Positions 8,789 through 18,940 of a stretch of DNA of 64,000 bases are shown here, piece after piece. The position numbers and the translations under genes are program-made. Location: contig NZ_CP047961.1 in NCBI RefSeq assembly GCF_014279775.1, positions 744,001-808,000 of the forward strand, given 5' to 3'. The stretch's first letter is position 1. Each line of letters starts with the position of its first letter. Source of the stretch: Synechococcus sp. PROS-9-1 (GTDB lineage Bacteria > Cyanobacteriota > Cyanobacteriia > PCC-6307 > Cyanobiaceae). Below the pieces are notes generated by a model that saw nothing but the letters and a program-made list of their open reading frames with translations, did not search any database and was not told the DNA's origin.

Positions 8789-10174
8789 ATGCCTGCGCCT
8801 GGCAAACTTCGCAGCATTACGGATGAACTCAGGCTGATGGCGCTGAAGGAGCACTGGCGGTCCGGATTTGGATTTGTGTTGGCCGCGGCTGGTAGCGCCG
8901 TGGGGTTGGGCAACCTCTGGGGTTTTGCCTATCGCGCCTCCCAGGGAGGTGGAGGCGCCTTCCTGCTGCTCTACGTGCTGATCGTGTTGTTGGTCTGCTT
9001 GCCGGTGTTGGTGGCGGAGATGGTGCTGGGTCGGAGTACGGCCCAAAGCCCGTTGTTGGCTCCTGTGGCGGCGGCGGGAGAGGCTTGGCGGCCGCTGGGA
9101 TGGCTGTTTGTAATGGCTTCCTGCGGGATTTTGGCGTTCTATGCGGTGCTGATGGGGTGGACGGCTCACACCCTCGTTCATGCCCTATGGGTGGGGTTGC
9201 CAGAAGATATGGACACCGCTAAATCGCTGTTTGCATCGGTGAGTACGGGCAATAGCGCCCTGCTTGGCCAAGGGGGAAGTCTTGCCTTAACCGCTGCGGT
9301 GGTGGCTGCTGGCGTGCAGGGAGGAATCGAGCGTCTGTCGCGTTGGGCGCTGCCTCTGTTGTTTGTGTTGTTGGTTGGCTTGGCCCTTTGGGCCGCCACG
9401 TTGTCTGGAGCTGTGGGCGGATACCAAACCTTTTTGGTGCGTTGGGATTCAACGCAGCTGCTCAACCCCACCACCATTCGCAATGCCTTTACCCAGGCCT
9501 TTTTCTCGATCGGCACTGGAATCGGGTGCATCCTTGCCTATTCGGCCTATCTGAAAAGCAGTGCGCGTCTGCCCAGAGAAGCGATCGCGGTGGTGGGTTT
9601 GGATACGGCCGTGGGGCTGTTGGCTGGCCTGATCACATTTCCGGTGGTGATCAGCTTTGGTCTGCAGGAAACAGTGAGTGAGTCCACTGTTGGGGCCTTG
9701 TTTTTAGCGATACCCACCGGACTTGCTTCCCTTGGCCCCGCAGGGCGCTTGGTGGCCGTGCTCTTCTTTTCACTGGCCTATCTAGCAGCGATTACCTCAT
9801 CGGTGTCGCTGCTAGAAGTCCCCGTGGCTTCCTTGATGGATCGCTTGGGCTGGTCCCGCAGGCGATCGGCATGGCTGATGGCGGTGCTGATTTTTATTGC
9901 AGGCCTTCCGGCTGCAATGTCGATTCCGGTGTTGGAGGTGATGGATTCGATCTTTGGCGGTGTGCTGCTGATTTTGGGAGGACTGTTAATCGCCCTGCTT
10001 GTGGGCTGGGTGGTTCCGAAACGGTTCCAGAAGGATCTCCAGGGCTCCCAGACGTCTGCGGGTTTAATCCGCTTGATGCTGTTTTTTCTGCGCTGGGTGT
10101 CTCCTGCGGTGATCACTGCTGGGTTATTAATCAGTGTTGTTGATTTATGGCGTCAATGGTTCCCGGCGGCTTGA
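8789..10174 (+). CDS. Sodium-dependent transporter, SNF/NSS family
   Basis: Predicted Na+-coupled amino-acid or small-solute importer of the neurotransmitter:sodium symporter family (LeuT fold). The 461-residue protein has about twelve hydrophobic helices. The hallmark first helix reads AAAGSAVGLGNLWGFAYRAS, with the unwound GLGNLW sodium-binding segment, and is followed by GGGGAFLLLY. FFSIGTGIGCILAYSAYL matches the conserved sixth helix. ATG at 8789 is used; an internal ATG (MALKEHWRSG) is an alternative. It diverges from dxr across a 36-base gap. The substrate cannot be deduced. Confidence 0.88.
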   Translation: MPAPGKLRSITDELRLMALKEHWRSGFGFVLAAAGSAVGLGNLWGFAYRASQGGGGAFLLLYVLIVLLVCLPVLVAEMVLGRSTAQSPLLAPVAAAGEAWRPLGWLFVMASCGILAFYAVLMGWTAHTLVHALWVGLPEDMDTAKSLFASVSTGNSALLGQGGSLALTAAVVAAGVQGGIERLSRWALPLLFVLLVGLALWAATLSGAVGGYQTFLVRWDSTQLLNPTTIRNAFTQAFFSIGTGIGCILAYSAYLKSSARLPREAIAVVGLDTAVGLLAGLITFPVVISFGLQETVSESTVGALFLAIPTGLASLGPAGRLVAVLFFSLAYLAAITSSVSLLEVPVASLMDRLGWSRRRSAWLMAVLIFIAGLPAAMSIPVLEVMDSIFGGVLLILGGLLIALLVGWVVPKRFQKDLQGSQTSAGLIRLMLFFLRWVSPAVITAGLLISVVDLWRQWFPAA

Positions 10175-10199
10175 TTGCTCACAGCATGCGACGGAGTTT

Positions 10200-10619
10200 T
10201 TAAAACTTTCTCTGTACAAATTCAGTGGCAAGGCGAACCTCTAGGAGGAAGGAGATCGAGGCCAGCGTTAACATTCCCATGGTGGTGATGAATAGAGGCG
10301 CAACAATTGCGGTTAAGTCAACTTGAGCGATAACGCCCATAAATATTGCTGAAACAACAATCGAAAGTAAAAGGGTTGCGCAGGTGAGGAGCGAGATCGC
10401 CCGCAGAATGTGTTGCATGCGCCGCTTGCAATACCTGCGGTCAAAGTCATCTCCTCGGGCATCCGATTCGCTGAGTCGGCGAGCTTGATCAGCAACGCGG
10501 GCGAGCCTGGCGGAAAGAACGTTGAGAAGGGCCCCGATCCCGGCGAGCAAAAACACCGGTGAAACCGAAAGCTGAATCGCCTTGGACAGGCTTTCAGGTT
10601 GCAAGGTTGTGAATTCCAA
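10200..10619 (-). CDS. DUF2721 family membrane protein
   Basis: Small integral membrane protein of unknown function, 139 residues. Helices are at about 15-36 (IQLSVSPVFLLAGIGALLNV), 77-100 and 103-127. A charged cytoplasmic loop between helices one and two carries ARLARVADQARRLSE and DFDRRYCKRRMQHILRAI, the arrangement typical of DUF2721. The gene converges with the SNF transporter (26-base gap). It has no obvious partner gene. Confidence 0.8.
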   Translation of the reverse strand: MEFTTLQPESLSKAIQLSVSPVFLLAGIGALLNVLSARLARVADQARRLSESDARGDDFDRRYCKRRMQHILRAISLLTCATLLLSIVVSAIFMGVIAQVDLTAIVAPLFITTMGMLTLASISFLLEVRLATEFVQRKF

Positions 10620-10685
10620 GAAATGGAGCGTAAGTCAAATGGTGTCAGCAATCCGGTAGACAGGAGCCTCTGTGGACGCGGTTCA

Positions 10686-10925
10686 ATGTTGTGGCTCAAG
10701 CGTTGGAATTTTATTGAGCGGGCCCGATTGGAACGGGAGCTTTGGGATGCATTCGAGGCCAAGGACGATATTGAAGCCATGGTGAATGGGCTCAAGGCTC
10801 GTATCGAAGCGATGGATCCGACTGACCCTGAGCTCGGCGATCAAAACTTCCGTCTGGAGGTCTGGATGACCACCATGGAACGCATTCGCAAGATTGAAGC
10901 GTTGATGGCTGGTAAGCAGCGTTAG
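10686..10925 (+). CDS. Small helical hypothetical protein
   Basis: Function not recognised. From ATG at 10686 it encodes about 79 residues, beginning [19 protein letters not shown] and dominated by charged helix with a heptad-like pattern ([25 protein letters not shown]). The frame is open further upstream to an ATG at 10623 and a TTG at 10599, but those extra residues look unstructured, so the shorter form is preferred. It diverges from the DUF2721 gene, and its stop overlaps the cysS stop by four bases on the other strand. Confidence 0.6.
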   Translation: MLWLKRWNFIERARLERELWDAFEAKDDIEAMVNGLKARIEAMDPTDPELGDQNFRLEVWMTTMERIRKIEALMAGKQR

Positions 10926-12427
10926 AGCATTCTCCAATCGGTGAGTCCACCTGGCTTATCGATGAGCTCAATGCCTTGGTCACTGAGGGTCTTGCGGATG
11001 CGATCCGCTTCTAGATAATTTTTCGCTTGTTTCGCTGCTTTGCGATCGGCAATCGCCTGTTCAATCGCTTGCGCATCGACGGAATCATTGTCTGATGGTT
11101 TGGAGTCGTTGGTTTCGCTGCGTAAACCAAGAACGGCAGCCAGTTCGCGCAACACCATCCAGCGTGTGTGCTGTTCGCTCAGTTCGTTGGCTGGCTGGTC
11201 AGGCTGGTCGCCTCGATCCAGGCGATTGGCTAATCCGCGGAGTGGACGGGCGAGATCAAACAGCACGGCTAGGGCACCAGAGCTGTTGAGGTCATCATCC
11301 ATGGCGGCGATGAACCGTTGCTCAAGCTCTTCAAAGGGGCCGTTGGCGCTCAGTCCAGCGCTGACTGCTTCCACGCTGAGGGCCGTTTGATCGCCCCATC
11401 CCAAAGCGGCGGCGTGGTTTTCCCCCAATTTGAGCGCTGCATTCAATCCTTTCCAGCCTGTGGTGGCTGCTTCCAGTGCTTCGGGAGTGAAGTCCAGGGG
11501 CTTGCGGTAGTGGGCTTGCAGCACAAACAGGCGCAGGGCCATTGCGGAGAGTCCGCTTTGTAGGAGTGCGCGGATTGTGGTGAAGTTGCCGAGTGATTTG
11601 CTCATCTTTTCTCCACCCACATTCACCATGCCGTTGTGCAGCCAAACCCGCGCTAGTTCGGATCCTGTGGCTGCTTCCGACTGGGCGATTTCATTTTCAT
11701 GATGGGGAAAGACCAAATCAGCTCCGCCGAGATGGATGTCGATGGTGTCGCCGAGTTCTTCACGAACCATCGCCGAACATTCGATGTGCCATCCGGGGCG
11801 TCCGTCGCCCCAGGGAGATGGAAAGCTTGGCTCATCGACTTTTGCGCGTTTCCAAAGGGCGAAATCAAAGGGGTGCCGCTTGCGTGCTTCTTCCGCATCG
11901 GCGACGCGACCCGCAGCATTCTCCTGTTGCTCATTGAGGTCTCGACCGCTGAGCTTTCCGTAGCCCGCGTGCTTCATCACGGCGAAATAGACATCGCCAT
12001 CTGCGGAGTAGGCCGCACCTTTGGCTTCAAGCTCTGCGATTAAGCCACGGATGCTGTCGAGACAACGGGTGGCGCGGGGCATGCGGTCAGGGCGCAAGAT
12101 CCCAAGAGCATCCATGTCCTGATGAAAGGCATCGATGTTTCGCTCGCTCACCTCATCCATGGATGAGGATTCTTCAGCAGCACGTTTGAGGATCTTGTCG
12201 TCAATGTCGGTGAAATTTTGAACGAACGTCACCGCGTAGCCGCACCAGATCAAGTAGCGACGCAACACATCCCAGTTGATGTAGCTGCGGGCATGACCGA
12301 GATGGCAGAGGTCATAGACCGTGACCCCACAGCAATAAATGCTCACCTCTCCTGGTTTAAGTGGGAGAAAGGGTTCCGTGCGGCGGGTGATGGTGTTGGT
12401 AAACCGCAGGGAAGACATCAGGCTCAA
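10922..12427 (-). CDS. cysS: Cysteinyl-tRNA synthetase
   Basis: Charges tRNA-Cys with cysteine in the cytoplasm. The 501-residue product has the class I signatures: [20 protein letters not shown] (zinc Cys plus the HIGH-type HLGH), WHIECSAM with another zinc Cys, [11 protein letters not shown], and [10 protein letters not shown] (KMSKS). The C-terminal helical tail includes [20 protein letters not shown]. The length is slightly above the usual ~465-490, with a low-complexity linker near [12 protein letters not shown]. It follows polA on the same strand after a 303-base gap. Confidence 0.96.
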   Translation of the reverse strand: MSLMSSLRFTNTITRRTEPFLPLKPGEVSIYCCGVTVYDLCHLGHARSYINWDVLRRYLIWCGYAVTFVQNFTDIDDKILKRAAEESSSMDEVSERNIDAFHQDMDALGILRPDRMPRATRCLDSIRGLIAELEAKGAAYSADGDVYFAVMKHAGYGKLSGRDLNEQQENAAGRVADAEEARKRHPFDFALWKRAKVDEPSFPSPWGDGRPGWHIECSAMVREELGDTIDIHLGGADLVFPHHENEIAQSEAATGSELARVWLHNGMVNVGGEKMSKSLGNFTTIRALLQSGLSAMALRLFVLQAHYRKPLDFTPEALEAATTGWKGLNAALKLGENHAAALGWGDQTALSVEAVSAGLSANGPFEELEQRFIAAMDDDLNSSGALAVLFDLARPLRGLANRLDRGDQPDQPANELSEQHTRWMVLRELAAVLGLRSETNDSKPSDNDSVDAQAIEQAIADRKAAKQAKNYLEADRIRKTLSDQGIELIDKPGGLTDWRML

Positions 12428-12730
12428 AAAGGGGAATCAAATCACGGTTGATGCCTGGCAGCGCAGACCAAAAACCTTTGATGGATGTTAGATCCGAGCA
12501 AGTGTTTGAGCTCAGGCGATCGAATCGCAAGATTCAGACTGTTGGGTCTGAAGTGGATGCGTAGCTTGCAAGCATGCTCGCTTCCTGCTTTGATCTATTT
12601 TAGGCCTTGCTAAATTTGATCAAAAAAGAATTTAAATCCTGGCTCTAATTCAAACAGATTGATCTATTGCATTTTGAAAATATATTATCTCTTGGTTTAG
12701 GTAGAAGTGTCCAGATTCCTTTTTGTCCGA
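12428..12730. other. Intergenic region polA to cysS, with one hairpin
   Basis: About 300 AT-rich bases separate the polA stop from the cysS start. It holds a perfect 7-bp hairpin (12533-12552), a 10-base direct repeat TTGATCTATT (near 12591 and 12659), and a 37-codon forward frame at 12451-12564 that I do not call as a gene. A cysS promoter is expected here; I cannot place it with confidence. Confidence 0.5.
12533..12552 (-). repeat. Hairpin upstream of cysS
   Basis: TTCAGAC (12533-12539) pairs perfectly with GTCTGAA (12546-12552) around a six-base loop. It lies about 105 bases upstream of the cysS start, in the presumed leader or promoter. No T-run follows on either strand, so it is not a standard terminator. 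Confidence 0.45.
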
Positions 12731-15724
12731 TTATTTGCATTCCATCCAATTGGCTCCACGTCCTGTTTCTACCTCTAAGGGAACAGAAAGATGGATGGCA
12801 TTTTTCATGGTTTGCACCACGAGTTCCTGAATAACGTCAAGCGCCTCGGGTTCTGTTTCGAGCACGAGTTCATCATGCACTTGTAGAAGAAGTCTTGCTG
12901 GCAAATTTTTGCTTTCAAGTTCTGCTTGAAGCTGCACCATCGCCAGCTTGATGATGTCGGCACTGGAACCCTGGATGGGAGCATTGGCCGCGGCGCGAAG
13001 TTGCTGCGCCTCCATTCCGCCGCGTCGCGCCACGTCCAAATTGATCTCGAGTGGATCCATGCCGCTGAGGCGGCCCAGACCATTGCGATCGAAGTGGAAA
13101 GGACGCCTGCGCCCCAAAATGGTTTCCACATAGCCTTGGCTGAGGGCGAGACGTTCTTGAAGTTCAAGAAAAGCGAAGACCTTGGGATAGCGCTGTTTGT
13201 ATTTGCTTAAAAAGTCTTTTGCTTCGCTTTGGCTGACACCTGTTTCGCGCGCGAATCGCTGGGCACCCATGCCATAAATCACGCCGAAATTGATCGTTTT
13301 GCCTAAGCGTCGTTCGTCGGCCGACACCTCGTCTTTGTCGAGAAGCAAGCGAGCGGTGAGGGCATGCACATCGTCTCCATCGCGATAAGCCTGTTGCAGG
13401 ACTTCTTCTCCGGATAGATGCGTGAGGATGCGTAGTTCGATTTGGGAATAATCGGCGCTGAGCAATTGCCAGCCCTGTTGGGGCAGAAACGCCTTGCGAA
13501 TTCTTCTGGAAAATTGGGTCCGAATAGGAATGTTCTGCAGGTTGGGGTTGCTGCTGCTTAGCCGGCCTGTGGCGGTCACAGCCTGATTGAAGTCGGTGTG
13601 GACCCGTCCGGTTTCAGCTTCCACCAGTTGCGGCAAGGCATCCACATAGGTGCTCTTCAATTTGCTCAGCACCCGATGTTCAAGCACCAGGGGCACAACG
13701 GGGTGATCGTGTTCCAGCTTCTCGAGCACGGTGGCATCAGTGCTGTATCCGGTTTTGGTGCGACGTGATTTTTTGCGGTCCAGTCCGAGGGTGTTGAACA
13801 GCAATTCACCGAGTTGCTTCGGGGACGCGAGGTTGAAATCCACCTCTGCAACTTGTTTTGCTTTCGATTCCAGTTGTTCGAGAGTGGCTCCGATTTCTGA
13901 GGAGAGCCCCGCTAGGTAGGGCACATCGATGCGAATACCGGTGGCCTCCATCACGGCCAGCACGGGCTCAAGGGGCAGCTCCACTTTGCTGAGCAAGTCC
14001 GGAAGCTGGGGGCCTAATTCCTCCAGTTGCTTGTTGAGGTCGATCGCGAGTTTGCGGGTGAGATACACATCCATGCCGCAGTACTGAGCGGCTTGTTCCA
14101 GGGGCACCTCGGAGAAATTGCTGGCCTTGCCGTCTTTGGCTTTGCCCACCAGATCACTAAACAGGGTGGGACGAATGCCGTAATCCCGCTCGGCCATCAC
14201 ATCCAGGCCATGTTTCGCTGCCGCATCCCTGAGGTAATCAGCCAGCAGGGTGTCCATGACGACGCCGGCAAGGGGGAGGCCGTGTCTCAACAAAATCAGG
14301 CGATCGTATTTGGCGTTCTGGAGCGCCTTGGGGTGCTCGTTACTGGCCAACCAAGGAGCAAAGGCTTGCAGCACCGTTTCCAGTGGCAATTGCTCTGGAT
14401 CAGGGTCTCCGCGATGACTCACTGGGATGTAAGCCAAATCGCTAGCTGCTGCTCCCCAGCAGACGCCAATCCCTACGAGTTGAGCTCGGAATGGATTGAG
14501 GTCGGTGGTTTCCGTGTCGAGGGCAACGGGGGCCAGGGGATCACGGCAGCTCATTAACTGCTTCAGCAGCGTCTTGAGTTGATCAAGGTTTTGAACGAGT
14601 CCAGGTTGTAAGAGCGGTTGGGTTTGGCTGGAAGCGGCGGCGGATGTCGCTTCGGCTGGCGCATCGAGTCCTGATGGTTCAGCTGATTTTGTGGCCTCAG
14701 CCTTGATGGTTCGTGGCTCCTCCGCTGTGGCAAGGAGATGGGCATTGGCCGCTAATCCACCACTGGAAAAGGTGGCCACAAAGTTGGGGACCTGACGGAT
14801 CAGGCTGTTCAGCTCGAGCTCCTGCAGACGCTGACTCAGGCCCTCACCGTCAACACTGCCCAGGTCGAGTTTGGGCTCCTCTGGCAAGGGAATGTCCACC
14901 AGGATTTCAGCCAGGTGCCGTGACAGGTAGGCATTGTCTTTGTCGTTGGCAAGTTTGGCTTTCAGTGCCCCTTTAATGGCGCCTCGACTCGCGTTTGGCC
15001 CCTCCTCTTCCACTTCGGCCAGGGCCCGATACACCCCATCGAGATCGTCGTTGTCTTTCAGCAGGCTGATCGCTGTTTTTGGACCCACTCCCTTCACGCC
15101 AGGAATGTTGTCGGAGCTATCTCCAGTAAGAGCCTTGAGTTCAACCACCTTGGTGGGAGCCACGCCGAGCTTGGCTTGTACGCCAGCTTCATCGATCAAG
15201 GTGGGACCGCTGCTTTTGGCATAGGGCCCGCCGCCCATGTAAAGGACAGCGATGTTGCGACTGTCGTCCACCAGTTGGAAGAGGTCGCGATCGCCGCTCA
15301 GAATGCGCACGCTCCAGCCATCGGCCGCGGCGCGGTTGGCCAGGGTGCCGAGCACATCGTCGGCTTCAAAGCCCGGGGCCAGGCAGAGCGGCAGTTGCAG
15401 CTGGGTCTTCAGAATCTCTTGGAGCTGCTCAAGGTCTTGGAAGAAGTGAGCGGGTGCGACGTCGCGATGAGCTTTGTAGTTGGGATCTGCCTTATGGCGA
15501 AAGGTGGGTTCAGCCGTATCGAAGGCGATCGTCACACTGTTGGGCTTCAGCCCTTTGCAGTTATCGAGCAGAGCCTTGAGAAATCCATAGGTCACGCTCG
15601 TTGGAATTCCATCTTTGGTGGCCAGTCCACCCTCACCGCCTTTGCTGAAGGCATAAAAACTGCGGAACGCCAGTGAGTGTCCGTCCACCAGCAGAAGCAG
15701 GGGTTGATCGGAGGTGGGGCTCAT
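12731..15724 (-). CDS. polA: DNA polymerase I
   Basis: Replication and repair polymerase, 997 residues. The N-terminal 5'-nuclease domain starts LLLLVDGHSLAFRSFYAF and includes ILSGDRDLFQLV and the helix-hairpin-helix region PGVKGVGPKTA. The middle 3'-5' exonuclease-like domain keeps the acidic pair in VALDTETTDLNPF, so proofreading may be active. The C-terminal polymerase has motif A LLSADYSQIELRIL, the O-helix region RRLGKTINFGVIYGMG, and motif C LLQVHDELVLE. A linker around residues 330-375 is low-complexity and rich in Ala, Ser and Glu. It follows the membrane fusion protein gene by 24 bases and probably shares its transcript. Confidence 0.97.
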   Translation of the reverse strand: MSPTSDQPLLLLVDGHSLAFRSFYAFSKGGEGGLATKDGIPTSVTYGFLKALLDNCKGLKPNSVTIAFDTAEPTFRHKADPNYKAHRDVAPAHFFQDLEQLQEILKTQLQLPLCLAPGFEADDVLGTLANRAAADGWSVRILSGDRDLFQLVDDSRNIAVLYMGGGPYAKSSGPTLIDEAGVQAKLGVAPTKVVELKALTGDSSDNIPGVKGVGPKTAISLLKDNDDLDGVYRALAEVEEEGPNASRGAIKGALKAKLANDKDNAYLSRHLAEILVDIPLPEEPKLDLGSVDGEGLSQRLQELELNSLIRQVPNFVATFSSGGLAANAHLLATAEEPRTIKAEATKSAEPSGLDAPAEATSAAASSQTQPLLQPGLVQNLDQLKTLLKQLMSCRDPLAPVALDTETTDLNPFRAQLVGIGVCWGAAASDLAYIPVSHRGDPDPEQLPLETVLQAFAPWLASNEHPKALQNAKYDRLILLRHGLPLAGVVMDTLLADYLRDAAAKHGLDVMAERDYGIRPTLFSDLVGKAKDGKASNFSEVPLEQAAQYCGMDVYLTRKLAIDLNKQLEELGPQLPDLLSKVELPLEPVLAVMEATGIRIDVPYLAGLSSEIGATLEQLESKAKQVAEVDFNLASPKQLGELLFNTLGLDRKKSRRTKTGYSTDATVLEKLEHDHPVVPLVLEHRVLSKLKSTYVDALPQLVEAETGRVHTDFNQAVTATGRLSSSNPNLQNIPIRTQFSRRIRKAFLPQQGWQLLSADYSQIELRILTHLSGEEVLQQAYRDGDDVHALTARLLLDKDEVSADERRLGKTINFGVIYGMGAQRFARETGVSQSEAKDFLSKYKQRYPKVFAFLELQERLALSQGYVETILGRRRPFHFDRNGLGRLSGMDPLEINLDVARRGGMEAQQLRAAANAPIQGSSADIIKLAMVQLQAELESKNLPARLLLQVHDELVLETEPEALDVIQELVVQTMKNAIHLSVPLEVETGRGANWMECK

Positions 15725-15748
15725 GGGTTTCGGCAGGGGTGGGCTGAA

Positions 15749-16924
15749 TTAGTCGCGTTGTTTCGCCCAGGGCGGCAAATCGATGAACACCAGGGTTCCA
15801 GGTTTCACTCCGGAGAGAATCGCACTCTGGCTGCCGCCGCTAGAGCCAAGTTCGATGGCCTGGAATGTGGGTTGATCGTTCTTGCCCACCAACAACACGC
15901 CTGGTTTGCCATCCTCCGTCACGATCGCCACGGTTGGCACCAAGGTGCTTGCTGCGGTGCGTCCGGTTTGAAAGTTCACGTCTGCCGTCATGCCGATGCG
16001 CAGGATCGGAGGTGGATTCAGAAGGGTGAGTTCCACTTCAAACGAGATCACATTGTTGGTTTTCTCGGCGCGCGGTGCGATGTCGCGAACTTCAGCGGCA
16101 AAACTTTGATCAGGGAACGCATCAACGCGGACGTTTGCAACCTGGCCGATTTTGATACGACCGATATCACTTTCTGGAACTTTTGCTGTGACTTCAAGGC
16201 CCTGGGAGAGCTCAACAATCGAGGAGCTAGTGGCGCCTGCTGATGAGGATGCTGCGGTGGTGGGTGTCACAAAGGAGCCGGGTTCGGCATAGCGCTCTGT
16301 AATCACCCCGCTGAATGGGGCCCTGATTAAGAGTTCACCACCCTCCACATCTCGCTGCTGAATCCTTTCTTGTGTCGCTTCAAAATTGGCTTTGCTACTG
16401 AGGTAGCGGGCTCGATAATCATCTCTATCTGCTGCGCTAATCGCACCACTAGCAAATAACGTCTGACGGCGTTTGTAGTCAGAGGCTTTGGCTTCATAGT
16501 CGGCTTTGGCTTGACGCGCCAAAGCCAGGAATTCATCCATACGGTCTTGAAAGTCTCCCCGATCCATGCGAGCAAGCACCTGCCCTTTCTCAACGCGGAC
16601 TCCTTCATCAACGAGCAAGGCATCGAGTAATCCCTGCCGTTTTGGGCTCACGTTGACGCGGCGAATCGCCTCTAGCTCGCCGCTAGCGGTGACCACACCA
16701 GGAAGGGAGCCACGGGTGGCTTCAACGGTGTAGTCGGATAGGTCGCGACTTCCGCTGCGGTTGCTGGTCAGCATCCAAACCAAACTGCCACCGCCCACAA
16801 CTGCTGCAGCTACGCCAGCCATGACCAGGCGTTTGCGTCGTCTTCGATTTCCGCTGAGGCGAGTAAGAGAGGTCAAGTCATGGTCCTTGGCGAGTAATGG
16901 GGTTTGCCGTTGTTGGCTGACCAT
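15749..16924 (-). CDS. HlyD-type periplasmic adaptor (membrane fusion protein)
   Basis: Predicted adaptor of an ABC or RND efflux system, anchored in the inner membrane and reaching through the periplasm. The 391-residue protein has a basic N-terminus (SGNRRRRKRLVM) followed by one membrane segment (about residues 34-51). A barrel and lipoyl half-motif (NVSPKRQGLLDALLVDEGV) comes next, then a coiled-coil hairpin (residues ~120-195), and the second lipoyl half (LLIRAPFSGVITERYAEPG). Beta-barrel and membrane-proximal domains finish the protein. No transporter or outer-membrane channel gene is adjacent; its partner must lie elsewhere. Confidence 0.88.
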   Translation of the reverse strand: MVSQQRQTPLLAKDHDLTSLTRLSGNRRRRKRLVMAGVAAAVVGGGSLVWMLTSNRSGSRDLSDYTVEATRGSLPGVVTASGELEAIRRVNVSPKRQGLLDALLVDEGVRVEKGQVLARMDRGDFQDRMDEFLALARQAKADYEAKASDYKRRQTLFASGAISAADRDDYRARYLSSKANFEATQERIQQRDVEGGELLIRAPFSGVITERYAEPGSFVTPTTAASSSAGATSSSIVELSQGLEVTAKVPESDIGRIKIGQVANVRVDAFPDQSFAAEVRDIAPRAEKTNNVISFEVELTLLNPPPILRIGMTADVNFQTGRTAASTLVPTVAIVTEDGKPGVLLVGKNDQPTFQAIELGSSGGSQSAILSGVKPGTLVFIDLPPWAKQRD

Positions 16925-17092
16925 GACTGCGCCTGTATCAGAACTTCACACATAGTCTCGCTTGTGTCCTGATGAATTGACACGTCAGTTTGAAATTTGC
17001 ACGCTCTAGTTACGTTTTCGTGCTTGTGACGTGTCTTTACTGCGGTTTGTGCGCGCAAAAGCTGCTGAGGGCAGGTGGATAGATTTGACCAC

Positions 17093-18184
17093 ATGCTTAA
17101 AGCTGGAATCGTCGGATTGCCCAACGTTGGCAAATCCACCTTGTTCAATGCCCTGGTGGCTAATGCGCAGGCTCAGGCTGCCAATTTTCCGTTCTGCACG
17201 ATTGAGCCGAATGTGGGCACAGTGGCGGTTCCCGATGACCGCCTCCAAAAGCTCTCCGACCTCAGCAAGAGCAAAGAGCTGATCCCCACGCGGATGGAGT
17301 TTGTGGATATCGCCGGTTTGGTGAAGGGTGCCAGTCAAGGCGAAGGCTTGGGCAATAAGTTCCTGTCCAATATTCGTGAGGTCGACGCGATTGTTCATGT
17401 GGTGCGTTGCTTTGAAGACGACGATGTGATTCACGTGTCTGGATCGGTGGGACCTGCTCGCGATGCAGAGGTGATCAATCTTGAGCTTGGCTTGGCCGAT
17501 CTCTCTCAGATCGAAAAGCGGCGGGAGCGGCTGAAGAAGCAAATGCGCACGAGTAAAGAAGCGCAGGTGGAAGATGAGGCGCTTGCACGCATCCAAGAGG
17601 TGCTCGAAGCCGGTGGCGCCGCACGCAGCATTGAGCTGAGCGATGAAGAAGCTCTGATGATCAAGCCGCTCGGACTGCTCACCGCCAAGCCAATTATTTA
17701 CGCCACCAATGTGAGCGAAGACGACTTGGCTGCGGGCAATAGCTACTGCGAAGAAGTTGCGGCCCTTGCCGAGAAAGAAGGTGCTGAGTCCGTCCGCATT
17801 TCAGCTCAGGTGGAAGCCGAGTTGGTTGAGTTGGGTGCTGAAGAATGCGCTGATTATTTGCAAGGGCTGGGCGTAAGTGAAGGAGGGTTGCGCAGTCTCA
17901 TTCGTGCCACCTATCGCTTGTTGGGTTTACGCACCTATTTCACAACTGGTGAAAAGGAAACACGGGCTTGGACCTTCCGTGCCGGGATGACCGCACCGCA
18001 AACAGCAGGGGTGATTCACACTGATTTTGAACGTGGATTCATCCGTGCTCAAACCATCGGTTGGGAGAAGTTGCTGGAGGCTGGCTCACTTTCTGAAGCT
18101 CGAAATAAGGGCTGGTTGCGCAGTGAAGGGAAGGACTATCTCGTGGCCGAGGGTGATGTGATGGAATTTTTGTTTAATGTTTAA
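17093..18184 (+). CDS. ychF: Redox-regulated ATPase/GTPase YchF
   Basis: Obg-related P-loop protein of the YchF/OLA1 family, associated with ribosomes and stress responses in other organisms. From ATG at 17093 it is 363 residues: G1 motif GLPNVGKST at 8-16, G3 region DIAGLVKGASQGEGLGN, the NKxD-equivalent region around IYATNVSED (a changed G4, as in the family), and a C-terminal TGS domain from about residue 280 (GLRTYFTTGEKETRAWTF). The ATG six codons earlier (17075) is less likely because the family starts directly with LKAGIVGLPN. It diverges from the membrane fusion protein. Confidence 0.95.
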   Translation: MLKAGIVGLPNVGKSTLFNALVANAQAQAANFPFCTIEPNVGTVAVPDDRLQKLSDLSKSKELIPTRMEFVDIAGLVKGASQGEGLGNKFLSNIREVDAIVHVVRCFEDDDVIHVSGSVGPARDAEVINLELGLADLSQIEKRRERLKKQMRTSKEAQVEDEALARIQEVLEAGGAARSIELSDEEALMIKPLGLLTAKPIIYATNVSEDDLAAGNSYCEEVAALAEKEGAESVRISAQVEAELVELGAEECADYLQGLGVSEGGLRSLIRATYRLLGLRTYFTTGEKETRAWTFRAGMTAPQTAGVIHTDFERGFIRAQTIGWEKLLEAGSLSEARNKGWLRSEGKDYLVAEGDVMEFLFNV

Positions 18185-18396
18185 TCGGCTCTCTGGTTTC
18201 TTCAATAGAATTGCTAATCCCATAAGGCCTGAAACAAAGTAATTCGCTTGCCTTGTTGCATCAACTTGTCTATAGGGCTGCGGTAGGAATGGGCCGCAAG
18301 CAAGAGTCGTCTTATCGCTACTAGTTACTGTGACTTGCTAAACAATAACTGTTAGGAGTAGTAGCCATCCGAACTTATTCTTCATTGCTTAGTTAG

Positions 18397-18684
18397 TCAG
18401 TTGAATTCAGAGAAACCATCTTCTAAATCCCACATCCAGAGGAGTTCCAAGCTGCCTTCGATTTCTTCCTGCGCCTCATCATCATTGACAAGATTGCAGG
18501 AGTAGAGTTTTGCGTAGTTGAATTTCTCAGGATTATCTTTGTAGGCTTCCTTTATTTGTTTGACCATCAGTTTGAGAGCAACTAATGCTTTCTTTTTGTT
18601 GGTGAATGTTTCCCAAGCACTTTCAGCGACAGTTGTAATGCAGACAATCCTGTAGAACTTAATTGGTTTGGTCATCAGCGTCAT
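18397..18684 (-). CDS. Hypothetical protein (95 aa)
   Basis: Not recognised. The 95-residue product starts MTLMTKPIKFYRIVCITTVA, with an alternative ATG three codons in. It is charged and helical, with Lys-rich middle and acidic end (LEDGFSEFN); a Trp pair occurs at LLWMWDLED. No signal or membrane segment is visible. Its base composition is more AT-rich than ychF. It begins the AT-rich pocket that includes the StrG-like gene. The 212 bases between ychF and this gene hold nothing I can identify. Confidence 0.55.
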   Translation of the reverse strand: MTLMTKPIKFYRIVCITTVAESAWETFTNKKKALVALKLMVKQIKEAYKDNPEKFNYAKLYSCNLVNDDEAQEEIEGSLELLWMWDLEDGFSEFN

Positions 18685-18785
18685 TGGCTCGTAGTTCGAT
18701 CAGCAGCTCCTGAAGCCGAGCCAGCGTTATCTGAATGTCGAATGTCAACGGTTGACGGTAACTGCTTAAAGCATTGCCCGTGGCA

Positions 18786-18812
18786 ATAAAAACCCCCTAC
18801 TCATGGAGGGGC
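18786..18812 (-). terminator. Rho-independent terminator-like hairpin, reverse strand
   Basis: On the reverse strand CCCCT (18811-18807) pairs with AGGGG (18798-18794) around an eight-base loop and runs into GTTTTTAT. It has no annotated reverse-strand gene immediately upstream, which suggests an unannotated short transcript from about 18950. Confidence 0.5.
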
Positions 18813-18940
18813 GGACAGGAAGACAAGTTAGGCGTCTCATTTGCCGCCAATATGAAAGACGTCTGGAACATGATTGCAAATGCATAACTCTGCTGATGTG
18901 CACTGGCGTTCTAGCAGATATTGCTTCTAAAAGATTCTGA

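Noticed and set aside
12451-12564. 37-codon forward frame upstream of cysS
   Set aside because: Overlaps a hairpin in the likely cysS leader; the purine run upstream is too far from the ATG.
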